From Burkholderia sp. USMB20 (GTDB lineage Bacteria; Pseudomonadota; Gammaproteobacteria; Burkholderiales; Burkholderiaceae), in NCBI RefSeq assembly GCF_000949135.2, contig NZ_JTAN02000012.1, positions 248,001 through 312,000 of the forward strand: a stretch of DNA of 64,000 bases. The letters are read 5' to 3'. The position numbers and the translations under genes are program-made. Below the pieces are notes generated by a model. That model was not told the DNA's origin. It did not search any database and was given only the letters and a program-made list of their open reading frames with translations. Positions 17,670-27,028 of the stretch are shown piece by piece; within the stretch, counting starts at the first letter, position 1; each line of letters starts with the position of its first letter.

Positions 17670-19370
17670 TTACGGCACCATCCCCGGCAGCACGTACGCC
17701 TGCACGAGCGTGATCAGGCCGACGATCACCGCGAACAGCAGGCTGTGGCGCACCGTGAAGCGGAACAGCTCCGATTCCTTGCCGACCAGCCCGGTTGCCG
17801 CGCATGCCACCGCGATCGACTGCGGCGAGATCATCTTCGCGGTCACGCCGCCCGTCGTGTTCGCGGCGACCGCGAGCGTCTCGGGCACGCCGAGCTGGTG
17901 CGCGGTCGCCTGCTGCAGCGAGCAGAACAGCGCGTTCGACGACGTGTCCGAGCCGGTCAGGAACACGCCGAGCCAGCCGAGGAACGGCGAGAAGAACGGA
18001 AACGCGGCGCCGGTCGCGGCGAGCATCAGCGCGAGCGTCGACGACATCCCCGAGTAGTTCGCGACGAACGCGAACGCGAGCACGAGGCCGATCGACAGGA
18101 TCGGGCGCGTGAGCTCCTTCAGCGTTTCGCCGAACGTGACGAGCGCGTCGCGCGGTTTCATCCGCAGCAGCGCCATCGAGATCAGCGCGGTCACGAGGAT
18201 CGCGCTGCCCACCGCCGACACGAGGTCGAGCTTCAGCACCGCGTCGAGCGCTTTCGGCGTCGCGGCGATCGGCGCGGTCTTCACGACGAGCTGGTCGAGC
18301 CCGGCTACGTGGAACTTGAGGACGGTCGACGCGAGCGCGCCGTGCGCGGCGAACAGCGCCTTGAACGGCGCGATGCTCCACACGGTGACGACGGCCGTCA
18401 GGATCAGGAACGGCGACCACGCGCGCACGGTCTGCGCGAGCGAGTACGGCGACGCCTGGCGGCTCGCGCCCGCACCGTTGCCGCCCGCACCGAACCCCGC
18501 GAGCGCCGCGCCGCCGCCCGACGCGACGAGGCCGCCGGCCGTCTGCTTCGCGCTGCCCGGTTGCCAGACCTTCAGGAACGCGGCGAGCGAGACGAGGCTG
18601 ACGAGCGACGACGTGATGTCCGGCAGCTCGGGCCCGATATGGTTCGACGTGAAGTACTGCGTGATCGCGAAGCTGCCGCCGGCGACGAGCGCGGCCGGCC
18701 AGGTCTGCCGTACGCCGCGCAGCCCGTCCATCATGAACACGAGCCAGAACGGCACCGCGAGCGACAGCAGCGGCAGCTGGCGGCCGGCCATCGCGCCGAT
18801 GTGGAACGCGTCGATGCCGGTCACCTGTCCGGCGACGATGATCGGGATGCCCATCGCGCCGAACGCGACCGGCGCGGTGTTTGCAATCAGACACAATCCT
18901 GCCGCGTGCAGCGGCTTGAAGCCGAGGCCGACCAGCAGCGCGGCCGTGATCGCGACGGGCGCGCCGAAGCCGGCGGCGCCTTCGAGGAACGCGCCGAACG
19001 AGAAGCCGATCAGCAGCATCTGCAGCCGCTGGTCGTCGGTGATCGACAGCACCGACGCGCGGATGATCTCGAACTGGCCGGTCTTCACGACGATCTTGTA
19101 CAGGAACACCGCCGCGACGATGATCCACGCGATCGGCCACAGGCCGTACGCGAAGCCGAAGCCGGCTGAGGCGAGCGCCTGCGGCACGGGCATGCCGTAC
19201 GCGAGGATCGCGACGCCGAGCGCCAGCAGCAGCGTGATCGCGGCGGCGACGTGCCCCTTCATCCGCAGTGCGGCGAGCGCGACGAAAAAGAAGATGATCG
19301 GGATCGCGGCGACGAACGCCGACAGCCCGAGGCTGCCGAGCGGGGTGTAGATCTGATGCCAAACCTGCAT
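17670..19370 (-). CDS. lldP: L-lactate permease
   Basis: A 566-residue polytopic inner-membrane transporter of the LctP family, importing L-lactate (also glycolate in homologues) with protons. Hydrophobic segments run through the whole chain; family motifs [20 protein letters not shown] and [14 protein letters not shown] are present. The ATG at 19370 follows GGAGGAG at 7 bp spacing, giving [13 protein letters not shown], and is preferred over an ATG five codons upstream. It is the last gene of the lutA-lutC-lutB-lldP operon, 51 bp after lutB, linking uptake with oxidation. Confidence 0.94.
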   Translation of the reverse strand: MQVWHQIYTPLGSLGLSAFVAAIPIIFFFVALAALRMKGHVAAAITLLLALGVAILAYGMPVPQALASAGFGFAYGLWPIAWIIVAAVFLYKIVVKTGQFEIIRASVLSITDDQRLQMLLIGFSFGAFLEGAAGFGAPVAITAALLVGLGFKPLHAAGLCLIANTAPVAFGAMGIPIIVAGQVTGIDAFHIGAMAGRQLPLLSLAVPFWLVFMMDGLRGVRQTWPAALVAGGSFAITQYFTSNHIGPELPDITSSLVSLVSLAAFLKVWQPGSAKQTAGGLVASGGGAALAGFGAGGNGAGASRQASPYSLAQTVRAWSPFLILTAVVTVWSIAPFKALFAAHGALASTVLKFHVAGLDQLVVKTAPIAATPKALDAVLKLDLVSAVGSAILVTALISMALLRMKPRDALVTFGETLKELTRPILSIGLVLAFAFVANYSGMSSTLALMLAATGAAFPFFSPFLGWLGVFLTGSDTSSNALFCSLQQATAHQLGVPETLAVAANTTGGVTAKMISPQSIAVACAATGLVGKESELFRFTVRHSLLFAVIVGLITLVQAYVLPGMVP

Positions 19371-19421
19371 GGTTGTCTCCTCCATGGATTTCTATCGGTA
19401 CGGGTTTGAAAGCGGGGTGGT

Positions 19422-20867
19422 CTATTCGGGCTGGCCGCGTGCGTGCAGCAGGTCGGACAGGCTGCGCGGCGCCGGCTCGAGCGGCGTGCGATGCCGGGTC
19501 CAGCCCATCTGCTTCGCGGGCGTCAGCGCGCGCAGCCGCGTCGCGCTCCAGCGGAACGCGCGATACGCGCGCGGATGCGCGAACGCGCCGGACCAGAAGC
19601 GCCACACGAGGTCTTCCGCGCGGTTGTAGTTCGCGCCCTGGCCGCGCAGCGGATGCGCGACGGGTTCGTCGGGCTTGCGGTTCGCCTCGGTGCGCAGCCG
19701 CACCAGCAGCTGCGGGATCGGAATCCGGACCGGGCACACCTCGCCGCACGCGCCGCACAGCGTCGATGCGGTCGGCAGGTCGGCCGTCGCGTCGAGGCCG
19801 AGCAGGTGCGGCGAGATGATCTTGCCGATCGGGCCCGGGTAGGTCGTGCCGTATGCGTGGCCGCCGATCCGCGTATAGACGGGGCAGTGGTTCATGCACG
19901 CGCCGCAGCGGATGCACTGCAGCGTCGCGCGCAGCTGCTCGTCGGCGTAGGCCTGCGTGCGGCCGTTGTCGAGCAGCACGAGATGCAGCTCGCGCGGGCC
20001 GTCGCGTTCGCCGTCGCGGCGCGGGCCCGAGATCAGGTTGAAGTAGGTCGTGATCGCCTGGCCGGTGGCCGAGCGCGTGAGCAGGCTCGACAGCGGCACG
20101 ATGTGCTCGAGTTTCTCGACGACCTTCTCGATCCCCATGATCGCGACGTGCGTGTCGGGCACGGTGGTCGACAGCCGGCCGTTGCCCTCGTTCTCGACGA
20201 GCCACAGCGTGCCCGTGTCGGCCGCCGCGAAGTTCACGCCGGACAGGCCGATGTCGGCTTCCGCGAACGCGCGGCGCAGCGCGCGCCGGCCGGTCTGGAT
20301 CAGCTCGTCGACGTCCTCCGTGTAACGCGTGCCCGGGATGTGTTCCTCGAACAGCTCGGCGATGTCGCCGCGCGTCTTGTGGATCGCCGGCATCACGATG
20401 TGCGACGGCTTTTCGCCCGCGAGCTGCACGATGAACTCGCCCATGTCGGACTCGATGCAGTCGACGCCGTGATCCGCGAGGTAATGGTTCAGCTCGATTT
20501 CCTCGCTCGCCATCGACTTGCCCTTGATCACGCGGCGCGCCTTCTTCGCCTGCGCGATGCCGAGCACGATCGCGTTCGCGTCGGCGGCCGTCTCGGCCCA
20601 GTGCACGTGCACGCCGGCCGCGGTGAGCTTCGCCTCCAGCCGCTCGAGCAGCGCGGGCAGTTGCGCGAGCGCGTGCTGGCGCACCGCTTCGCCGAGATCG
20701 CGCAATTGCTGCAGCTCGGTGTCGTCGGGGAACTGGGTCGCGCGCTTGCCTTGCAGGAAATCCATCGCGCCGCGAAAGCTGCGGCGCAGCGCGGGATCGT
20801 CGAGCGCGGCGCGCGCGCGGGCCTTGAAGTCGCCGGGGGCGACGAATTGCAGCGGTTGGTTGCTCAT
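19422..20867 (-). CDS. lutB: L-lactate utilisation iron-sulfur protein LutB
   Basis: A 481-residue LutB: an N-terminal LUD domain (NFAAADTGTLWLVENEGNGR in its centre) followed by two 4Fe-4S motifs, CIRCGACMNHCPVY and CGACGEVCPVRIPI. With LutA and LutC it oxidises L-lactate to pyruvate at the membrane face of the cytoplasm. The start at 20867 overlaps the lutC stop by 4 bp. The operon order is A-C-B, not the A-B-C known from Bacillus. Confidence 0.94.
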   Translation of the reverse strand: MSNQPLQFVAPGDFKARARAALDDPALRRSFRGAMDFLQGKRATQFPDDTELQQLRDLGEAVRQHALAQLPALLERLEAKLTAAGVHVHWAETAADANAIVLGIAQAKKARRVIKGKSMASEEIELNHYLADHGVDCIESDMGEFIVQLAGEKPSHIVMPAIHKTRGDIAELFEEHIPGTRYTEDVDELIQTGRRALRRAFAEADIGLSGVNFAAADTGTLWLVENEGNGRLSTTVPDTHVAIMGIEKVVEKLEHIVPLSSLLTRSATGQAITTYFNLISGPRRDGERDGPRELHLVLLDNGRTQAYADEQLRATLQCIRCGACMNHCPVYTRIGGHAYGTTYPGPIGKIISPHLLGLDATADLPTASTLCGACGEVCPVRIPIPQLLVRLRTEANRKPDEPVAHPLRGQGANYNRAEDLVWRFWSGAFAHPRAYRAFRWSATRLRALTPAKQMGWTRHRTPLEPAPRSLSDLLHARGQPE

Positions 20868-21577
20868 CGCGGCAGGTCCTGGCAGGCGGTTGCGGTCGGT
20901 TCGGTGACGATCACGACCCAGAGGTTGCGCGGGCCGTGTGCGCCATACGCGAGGGTCTGCTGGATGTCGGAGGTCTTCGACGGGCCCGACACCAGCACGA
21001 CGTTGGTCGGCATGCCGGCGTGCCAGCGCTCCGCGTGCGCGGCCGCGTGAAGGTCCGCGTGCAGCGTGTTCGCATGCACGAGCGCGACGTGCAGCGGCGG
21101 CACCAGCGACACCGTGCGCGGCGTGCCGGCATCGGGCGCGAGCACGACCGTGCCGGTCGCCGCGATGCCCGAGCGCGCGACCGTGAAGCCCGCGTCGATC
21201 GTGTCGAACAGCTCGGCTTTCCATGCGTCGATCGGCCGGTCGAACGGGACCGGCGCGACCGCGTCGGGCAGCGCACGCACGAGGGCCGCGGCTTCAGGGC
21301 GGGCCGGGTCGAGCAGCAGGCGGCGCACGCCGGCCTCGGCCAGACGCGCGGCCAGCTGCGCGGGCCATGCGTCGGCGGCGGCGCACCAGACTTCGGCGTG
21401 CGACGCGGCGAGCGCGGCCTGCATCGTCTGCGCGAGCGCGCGAGGATCGGGGGCGACTGCCGCGCGCCGCGCCGCGTAATGCATGTCGATGCGCGCATCG
21501 AGCGCGGGCGCGGCGTTCACGGCGACGCCGGGGGCGGCGGCGCGCAGGCGCGCGAGGATGGCGTCGCGCGCGCTCAT
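20864..21577 (-). CDS. lutC: L-lactate utilisation protein LutC
   Basis: A 237-residue LUD-domain protein with no cysteine clusters; the central signature FTVARSGIAATGTVVLAPDAG and C-terminal VLVSGPSKTSDIQQTLAYGAHGP are typical of LutC/YkgG. It works with LutA and LutB in L-lactate oxidation. Both ends overlap neighbouring genes by 4 bp (ATGA), which predicts coupled translation of the three subunits. Confidence 0.93.
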   Translation of the reverse strand: MSARDAILARLRAAAPGVAVNAAPALDARIDMHYAARRAAVAPDPRALAQTMQAALAASHAEVWCAAADAWPAQLAARLAEAGVRRLLLDPARPEAAALVRALPDAVAPVPFDRPIDAWKAELFDTIDAGFTVARSGIAATGTVVLAPDAGTPRTVSLVPPLHVALVHANTLHADLHAAAHAERWHAGMPTNVVLVSGPSKTSDIQQTLAYGAHGPRNLWVVIVTEPTATACQDLPR

Positions 21578-22374
21578 TGCGTGTCTCCGCGCAGCGAGCC
21601 GGCACCGGCCGTGCGGCGCCACAGGAAGCTCGCGAGATGCTCGACGGGCAGCGCGGCGCCGGCCTTGGCCGCAGCGTGGCCGATGTTCAGCAGGCAGCCG
21701 CAGTCCGCCGACACGAGCCGGTCGCAGCCCGTCGCGCAGGCCGATGCGACCTTGTCGCGCACCATCGCGCCGGAGATGTCGGGATGCTTCAGCGAGAACG
21801 TGCCGCCGAAGCCGCAGCATTCCGATTCGCGTTCATGTTCGATGCGGGTGACGCCCGGCAGCGCGTCGACGAGCGCGACGCCATGCACGCGCGTGCCCAT
21901 CTCGCGGCGGGCCGCGCACGACGTGTGCAGCACGACGCGCTCGTCCGGGCCGGCGCTGGCGACGACGGCGTCGAGCCGCACGTCGAGCACATGGACGAGG
22001 AATTCGGCGAGTTCGTAGGTGCGCTCCGCGATCGCGCGAGCCTTCGGGCCGTGCACGGGATCGTCGGCGAACAGGGCGGGCCAATGGTGCCGGATCATGC
22101 CCGCGCACGAGCCGGACGGCACGATCACGGGCCACGGCTCGGCGAACAGGTCGAGCTGCGCGGCCGCGACGCGGCGTGCTTCGTCCGGATTGCCGCTGCT
22201 GTAGGCCGGCTGCCCGCAGCAGCTCTGGCCGCGCGGATAGTGGACGGTCAGGCCTTCACGTTCCAGCAGGCGGACCGCGTCGAGCCCGGCTTCGGGGACG
22301 AACAGGTCGACCAGGCAGGTCGCGAACAGATAGACGTGCGCGGCGGCGGCGGCGGGGTAGTGCCTTTCGTTCAT
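21574..22374 (-). CDS. lutA: L-lactate utilisation protein LutA (CCG-domain)
   Basis: A 266-residue protein with two CCG (heterodisulfide-reductase-type) modules: QSCCGQPAYSSG in the first, HTSCAARREMG and ESECCGFGGTFSL in the second. These cysteines bind Fe-S centres that pass electrons from lactate. First gene of the operon; its promoter must lie in the 134 bp shared with the divergent regulator. An alternative assignment as glycolate-oxidase iron-sulfur subunit is unlikely given lutB, lutC and lldP next to it. Confidence 0.93.
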   Translation of the reverse strand: MNERHYPAAAAAHVYLFATCLVDLFVPEAGLDAVRLLEREGLTVHYPRGQSCCGQPAYSSGNPDEARRVAAAQLDLFAEPWPVIVPSGSCAGMIRHHWPALFADDPVHGPKARAIAERTYELAEFLVHVLDVRLDAVVASAGPDERVVLHTSCAARREMGTRVHGVALVDALPGVTRIEHERESECCGFGGTFSLKHPDISGAMVRDKVASACATGCDRLVSADCGCLLNIGHAAAKAGAALPVEHLASFLWRRTAGAGSLRGDTQ

Positions 22375-22459
22375 GTCTCGCTCCAGGGGTGCCGGCCCGG
22401 CATGCGAATGCGGGACGACGATTTCGCTGCATAATTCCCGCGACGGCGCCGCAGCTCAA

Positions 22460-22474
22460 ATTGGTTGGGCCAAT
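22460..22474. promoter_or_regulatory. Putative LldR operator in the lutA/lldR divergent promoter
   Basis: The palindrome ATTGGTTGGGCCAAT has perfect 5-bp arms ATTGG / CCAAT. It matches the TTGGT-N3-ACCAA type of site bound by FCD-subfamily lactate regulators, with one G for A. It lies 35 bp before the regulator start and about 85 bp before lutA. On the lutA side a TTGAGC (22458-22453) and TATGCA (22434-22429), 18 bp apart, could be the promoter, with the operator directly upstream of the -35. Confidence 0.65.
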
Positions 22475-22508
22475 CGGCGCGACGGGTATTCCGGATGGGG
22501 AGACGGCG

Positions 22509-23225
22509 ATGGCGGCGATGACGGCACGGGGCCGGACCGAAGTGGTGATGCGCAAGATCGAGACGGCGCTGCTCGACGGCACGTGGCCGGCCGGCGCACG
22601 GCTGCCGGCCGAGCGCGTGCTCGCGCAGCAGTACGGCGTCGCGCGCAATACGGTGCGCGAGGCGACCCAGCGGCTCGTCGCGCGCGGGTTGCTGCAGAGC
22701 CGGCGCGGCGCGGGCGTCTACGTGACGGACCAGTTGCGCGCGGGCATCGCGTCGCCGTGGGGCCAGCTGGTTGCCGACCATCCGGCGCTGCGCGACGACA
22801 TACTCGAGTTTCGCCGCGTGCTTGAAGGCGCGACCGCGTATTTCGCCGCGCTGCGCGCCGACGGGCACGACCGGCGCCGGATCCGCGCGCTGCTGCGCGA
22901 GCTCGAGACCGCGCACGCGAACGACGACGCGGCCCTCGAGGCGTCGGCCGACGCGAAGCTGCACGAGGCGATCGCGCTCGCGTCGCACAACACGATGTTC
23001 CTGCACCTGCACACGAGCGTGCTCGGGATGCTGCGCGAGCACATCTCGATCAACGTCGCGGGGATGACGACGCACGACGAGCAGGCATCGGAGTTGCTGC
23101 TGCAGCAGCACCGGGTGGTCTGCGACGCGATCTGCGCGCACCGGCCCGAGGAGGCGCGCACGGCGATGCAGACCCATATCGACTACGTGCGCAGCCACTT
23201 CGAGCGAAGCGACGACGCGCCGTGA
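22509..23225 (+). CDS. lldR: GntR/FCD-family lactate-responsive regulator
   Basis: A 238-residue FadR-subfamily regulator: an N-terminal winged helix (LPAERVLAQQYGVARNTVRE and GLLQSRRGAGVYV, residues 15-75) and an all-helical FCD ligand domain whose metal-binding His residues sit in HTHIDYVRSHF and LHEAI. It is divergent from lutA and is most likely the L-lactate-sensing repressor of the lut-lldP operon. The ATG at 22509 follows a GGGGAGA site. A palindrome resembling its operator occurs both before the gene and directly after its stop. Confidence 0.88.
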   Translation: MAAMTARGRTEVVMRKIETALLDGTWPAGARLPAERVLAQQYGVARNTVREATQRLVARGLLQSRRGAGVYVTDQLRAGIASPWGQLVADHPALRDDILEFRRVLEGATAYFAALRADGHDRRRIRALLRELETAHANDDAALEASADAKLHEAIALASHNTMFLHLHTSVLGMLREHISINVAGMTTHDEQASELLLQQHRVVCDAICAHRPEEARTAMQTHIDYVRSHFERSDDAP

Positions 23226-23226
23226 G

Positions 23227-23240
23227 ATTGGTTGGACCAT
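23227..23240. promoter_or_regulatory. Second LldR-like palindrome, directly after the lldR stop
   Basis: ATTGGTTGGACCAT begins two bases after the lldR stop codon and shares nine starting bases with the upstream operator; its core TTGGT-TGG-ACCA is a better match to the regulator family site. It is 250 bp from the next gene and about 750 bp from the first site, a distance at which looping is possible. Confidence 0.5.
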
Positions 23241-23469
23241 GGGCGCGGCGGGTCCGCCTGGCGGTCGAATCCGAGGACGCCCGCCGGCCGCGGTCCCGGG
23301 CCGCGCAGGGCCGCGGCCGCGCGCGGCGTGCGTGGCGGCTCGGCGCCGCATGCGCCGGGCGCGCGATTGACCGGTTCATCGGGCGCCCCCTAGAATCGAC
23401 TGAACCCGCCCGTCAGCCGCGCGCCGCGGCGATTGCGGACCCGTTGATCCGCCTGTCGAGGGAGTTTCC

Positions 23470-25095
23470 GTGCTCACGTCCTTGATCCGGTGCGCGCCGG
23501 CCGCGCTGTCGTGGCGCGCCGTCGGCCGCCCGGCCTGCGCGCTCGCCGTGTGCGCGCTGCTGTCGCTGGCCACCGCCTGCGCGACGCATCCGCCCGCCAC
23601 CACGCTCGATCGTCCCGTCTCGCACGCGTTGCCGACCGATACCGCGACGCCGCTGCGCGCCGCGCTGGCCGCGCCGGAAGCCGCGCATCCGGGGCAGTCG
23701 GGCTTCCGGCTGCTGCCCGACGGCGCGACCGCGCTGCAGATGCGCATCGCGCTCGCGCGCGCGGCGACGAAGACGCTCGACATGCAGTACTACATCGCGA
23801 CCGAGGACACGACCGGCAAGCTGCTCCTGGGCGCGGCGCTGTATGCGGCCGATCGCGGCGTGCGCGTGCGGATGCTGGTCGACGACCTGAACTTCCACGA
23901 CATCGATCGCGTCATGGCCGCGCTGAACACGCACACGAACATCGAGATTCGCGTGTTCAACCCGTTCGGCGCGTCGCAATACGGGATGGTCGAGCGCACG
24001 GCCAACTACTTCACGCGGATCGACAGCTTCACGCGGCGGATGCACAACAAGGCGATGATCGCGGACAACCAGCTCGCGATCGTCGGCGGCCGCAATCTCG
24101 GCGACGAATACTTCAGTGCGAGCCCGACGTTGCAGTTTCGCGATCTCGACGTGCTCGCCGCAGGCCCCGTGACGAACGATGTCTCGAAGAGCTTCGACGG
24201 CTACTGGGCGAGCGCGAGCAGCTATCCGTTGCGCGTGCTGAATCATCAGACGTTCGCTCCGAAGGATCTCGACGCGATGCGCGACGAGCTGCGCGACCAC
24301 TGGCGCAAGAATGCCGACCCGTACAACGCGAAGCCGCTGAACGCGACACCGCTCGCGCAGCAGATCGCGCGCGACGAGCTCGCGCTCGTGTGGGCGCCGG
24401 CCGAATTCAAGGTCGATGCGCCGACCAAGGTCGCGCAGCCGACCGACGCATACGTGAGCCCGCCGATGCAGCGCCTCGTCGAACTGATGCGCGGCGCGCA
24501 GAAGGAATTCCTCGCGTTTTCGCCGTACTTCGTGCCGCACGATGCCGGCGTGAAGATCCTCGGCGATACGGTCGGGCGCGGCGTGCGCGTCGCGATCGTG
24601 ACGAATTCGCTCGCGGCGACCGATGCGGTCGCGGTGCAGGCCGGCTACGCGCCGTACCGCGTGCCGTTGCTCGAGCGCGGCGTCGAGCTGTACGAGTTCA
24701 AGGCACAGCCGGGCCAGCAGCCCACGCGGCTGTTCGGCTCGCGCTCGCGTGCGAGCCTGCACGCGAAGGCGTACGTGATCGACCGGCACATCCTGGTGAT
24801 CGGCTCGCTGAATCTCGACCCGCGCTCGGCGCACCTGAACACCGAGCTCGCGCTCGTGATCCACAGCCCGGTGCTCGCGCAGCAGGCCGCGGAGATCTTC
24901 GCACGGGTGACGCAGCCTGATGAAAGCTATCGCGTCACGCTCGTGAAGCAAATGGACGGCGGGCCGCCGGCACTCGAATGGACGGGCGTCGACGGCGGCC
25001 AGTCGACCCTCTATCACGTCGATCCGCATGCCGGGCTGCTGCGCAACGTGATGACCGGCCTTTTCATGCTGCTGCCGGTCGACGACCAGTTGTAA
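23470..25095 (+). CDS. Phospholipase D-family lipoprotein (cardiolipin synthase C-like)
   Basis: A 541-residue protein with an N-terminal lipoprotein-type signal (LLSLATAC, lipidated Cys near residue 37) and two HKD motifs: MHNKAMIADNQLAIVGGRN near residue 193 and LHAKAYVIDRHILVIGSLN near 428. Two such motifs form one phospholipase-D active site. Domain order and length resemble ClsC, which makes cardiolipin from phosphatidylglycerol plus phosphatidylethanolamine, but a general envelope phospholipase is possible. The GTG at 23470 follows GAGGGAG, which fixes the start. The window also encodes a ClsB-type enzyme at 52737. Confidence 0.85.
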   Translation: MLTSLIRCAPAALSWRAVGRPACALAVCALLSLATACATHPPATTLDRPVSHALPTDTATPLRAALAAPEAAHPGQSGFRLLPDGATALQMRIALARAATKTLDMQYYIATEDTTGKLLLGAALYAADRGVRVRMLVDDLNFHDIDRVMAALNTHTNIEIRVFNPFGASQYGMVERTANYFTRIDSFTRRMHNKAMIADNQLAIVGGRNLGDEYFSASPTLQFRDLDVLAAGPVTNDVSKSFDGYWASASSYPLRVLNHQTFAPKDLDAMRDELRDHWRKNADPYNAKPLNATPLAQQIARDELALVWAPAEFKVDAPTKVAQPTDAYVSPPMQRLVELMRGAQKEFLAFSPYFVPHDAGVKILGDTVGRGVRVAIVTNSLAATDAVAVQAGYAPYRVPLLERGVELYEFKAQPGQQPTRLFGSRSRASLHAKAYVIDRHILVIGSLNLDPRSAHLNTELALVIHSPVLAQQAAEIFARVTQPDESYRVTLVKQMDGGPPALEWTGVDGGQSTLYHVDPHAGLLRNVMTGLFMLLPVDDQL

Positions 25096-25342
25096 GGGCC
25101 GGAACGGCTCGGGCCAAACCCGCGATACCGGTGCGCGGGGAAAGGTGATATGGTTGTGCGCGCAACGATATGCGTATCGTGAAGGGTGCCGCCGGACGGC
25201 TCGCGCAATGCGGGCGGAAGCGGTGCCGAACGACGCGCCGCACGCGCCATGTGCGCCAAGCACGCCGCGTGCGCCGCCAGGAGACGAGGGACGATACGCG
25301 CGCCGCCCGCGCGGCCGCGCAAGCCCGCAACCGGAGTGCCCC

Positions 25343-26116
25343 ATGCAACGTGTACCCAACCAGCCGTTCACGCGTCCCGCCCGTTTTTCCGAAGCCGAGT
25401 GGCAGGCGCGCGTGCAGCTCGCGGCCGCCTACCGGATCTTCGACCATCTCGGCTGGACCGAGCTGATCTACAACCATATCTCGCTGCGCGTGCCGGGCGA
25501 GGACGGTCATTTCCTGATCAATCCGTTCGGGCTCCATTACCGCGAGGTGTGCGCGTCGAACCTCGTGAAGATCGACCTCGACGGCAACGTGATCGGCCAT
25601 TCCGACTGGCCGATCAATCCGGCCGGCTTCACCTTCCACAGCGCGATCCATGCGGCGCTGCCCGACGCGCACTGCGTGATGCACGTGCATACGACACCCA
25701 CGATGGCCGTGTGCTGCTCGCGCGACGGGCTGTCGTTCTCGAACTTCTATTCGGCGCAGCTGTACGGGAAGATCGCGTATCACGATTTCGAGGGCATCAC
25801 CGTGCATCTCGAGGAAGGGCGGCGCATCGTCGAGAGCGCCGGCGGGCGGCCCGTGCTGCTGCTGCGCAACCACGGGCCCGTGACGATCGGCGCGACGCTC
25901 GCGCAGACCTTCTCGTTGATGTGGCTGCTCAATCGCGCGTGCGAGGTGCAGGTCGCGACCCATGCGATCGGCGACGCACTGCCGATCGCGCCGCTGGTGC
26001 TCGAGGGCTGCGTGCGCGATTCGCTGAATTTCGATCCGAAGCACGGCGCGGGGCAGGACGCGTTCGATGCGTTGCAGCGCATCGTCGATCGCGTCGATCC
26101 CGGCTATCGCGCGTGA
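25343..26116 (+). CDS. Class II aldolase/adducin-domain protein
   Basis: A 257-residue protein of the class II aldolase/adducin fold. The zinc ligands are seen as HVHTTPTMAV (two His, near residue 113) and RNHGPVTIG (third His, near 175). Members with known activity are metal-dependent sugar-phosphate aldolases, epimerases or decarboxylases. This longer form, ending ACEVQVATHAIGDALPI, is common in proteobacteria without a settled substrate. The ATG at 25343 follows GGAG at 7 bp. It stands alone between the phospholipase-D gene and a non-coding stretch. Confidence 0.86.
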   Translation: MQRVPNQPFTRPARFSEAEWQARVQLAAAYRIFDHLGWTELIYNHISLRVPGEDGHFLINPFGLHYREVCASNLVKIDLDGNVIGHSDWPINPAGFTFHSAIHAALPDAHCVMHVHTTPTMAVCCSRDGLSFSNFYSAQLYGKIAYHDFEGITVHLEEGRRIVESAGGRPVLLLRNHGPVTIGATLAQTFSLMWLLNRACEVQVATHAIGDALPIAPLVLEGCVRDSLNFDPKHGAGQDAFDALQRIVDRVDPGYRA

Positions 26117-26233
26117 GGCGCGGTGCCGGCGCGGTGCCGGGCTCGACCGCCGCGGCGAAATCGATTCGCGACGCTTGATGGTGAGCGCAGCGGAATGTGC
26201 CGGACGATGCCCGCATGCCCGTGCGACACGGGC

Positions 26234-26260
26234 AAAAAAAACGCGGCCGGATGGCCGCGT
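26234..26260 (-). terminator. Intrinsic terminator on the minus strand
   Basis: Eight-bp GC stem with a 4-nt loop; the eight A on the left of the plus strand are the U-run when read on the minus strand. There is no U-run for plus-strand transcription, so it does not terminate the aldolase gene. Confidence 0.7.
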
Positions 26261-26304
26261 GAATACTCGCAGACTCCTTCGGACGAAGGAAACAAGCAAC
26301 TGTG
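26234..26304 (-). ncRNA. Candidate small RNA (orphan terminator plus upstream hairpin)
   Basis: Read on the minus strand: TACACT (26316-26311) as -10, a weak CTGAAT about 18 bp upstream, predicted start near 26304, a short hairpin CCTTCG/CGAAGG (26289-26276), and a terminator stem ACGCGGCC/GGCCGCGT (26260-26241) followed by eight U. The roughly 70-nt product would have the plan of a bacterial trans-acting small RNA. No protein gene on this strand explains the terminator. No expression evidence and no recognised RNA family. Confidence 0.35.
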
Positions 26305-26477
26305 AGACGAAGTGTAGCGAAAGGCCGCGCGCAGATTCAGGGCGCGTGCTGCAAAGGTCTCTTCCAGGTTCCGTCAGGCTGGCGCGCGACGCGCGGGCTG
26401 CCGGATCGGCGGCGATCGACTACCATCATGGAGCGTCCCCCGGCCGGGTGGCGTACCACGTCGTACAAGGAGAATTC

Positions 26478-26912
26478 ATGCCGAAGCTGCGTTTGCTCCA
26501 GGTGGCGTTGCTCGCGGGCGTGCTGGCCGCCGGCAGCGCCGCCGCCGAAACGGTGCGCCTGTCCGCCAACCTGCAGCCGTCGAGCGAAGTGCCGCCCACC
26601 GCGACCAAGGGCGCCGGCGCCGTCGATGCGACCTACGACACGGCCAGCCACCTGCTGCAGTGGACGGTGACTTACGAACACCTCACGGGGCCGGCGACCG
26701 CCGCGCACTTCCACGGGCCCGCGCCGGTCGGCCAGAACGCCGGCGTGCAGGTGCCGATCCCGAAGGACGAGCTCGCGAGCCCGATCAAGGGATCGAAGGC
26801 GCTTACCGACGCGCAGGTGACCGACCTGATGAGCGGCAAGTGGTACTTCAACGTGCACACGAAGGAGCATCCGGCCGGCGAGATCCGCGGCCAGGTGATG
26901 CCGGCGAACTGA
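26478..26912 (+). CDS. CHRD-domain exported protein
   Basis: A 144-residue protein with a signal peptide (LLQVALLAGVLAAGSAAA, likely cleaved near residue 23) and one CHRD domain: SANLQPSSEVPPTATKGAG at the start, the central AAHFHGPAPVGQNA and the closing WYFNVHTKEHPAGEIRGQV. CHRD domains occur in animal chordin and in many bacterial secreted proteins; the bacterial role is unknown. The ATG at 26478 follows AAGGAG. Probably periplasmic. Confidence 0.88.
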   Translation: MPKLRLLQVALLAGVLAAGSAAAETVRLSANLQPSSEVPPTATKGAGAVDATYDTASHLLQWTVTYEHLTGPATAAHFHGPAPVGQNAGVQVPIPKDELASPIKGSKALTDAQVTDLMSGKWYFNVHTKEHPAGEIRGQVMPAN

Positions 26913-27028
26913 GGCAGGCGAACCTAGGCCGGCAAACCGAGGCTGGCGTTTGATGTAGAGGCTCCCGTCGAGCGGCGCGGCAACGATCGCACGTACCATC
27001 GTGACACGGCGATGACGGAGTAGGTTCG

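Larger units (their letters stand above)
26117..26477. other. Intergenic region with a minus-strand small-RNA candidate
   Basis: About 360 bp without a supported protein gene. It holds a hairpin with a U-run oriented for minus-strand transcripts (26234-26260) although no minus-strand gene lies upstream of it, plus a second hairpin and a -10-like hexamer. From about 26300 to 26470 nothing else stands out except the ribosome binding site of the next gene. Confidence 0.5.
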
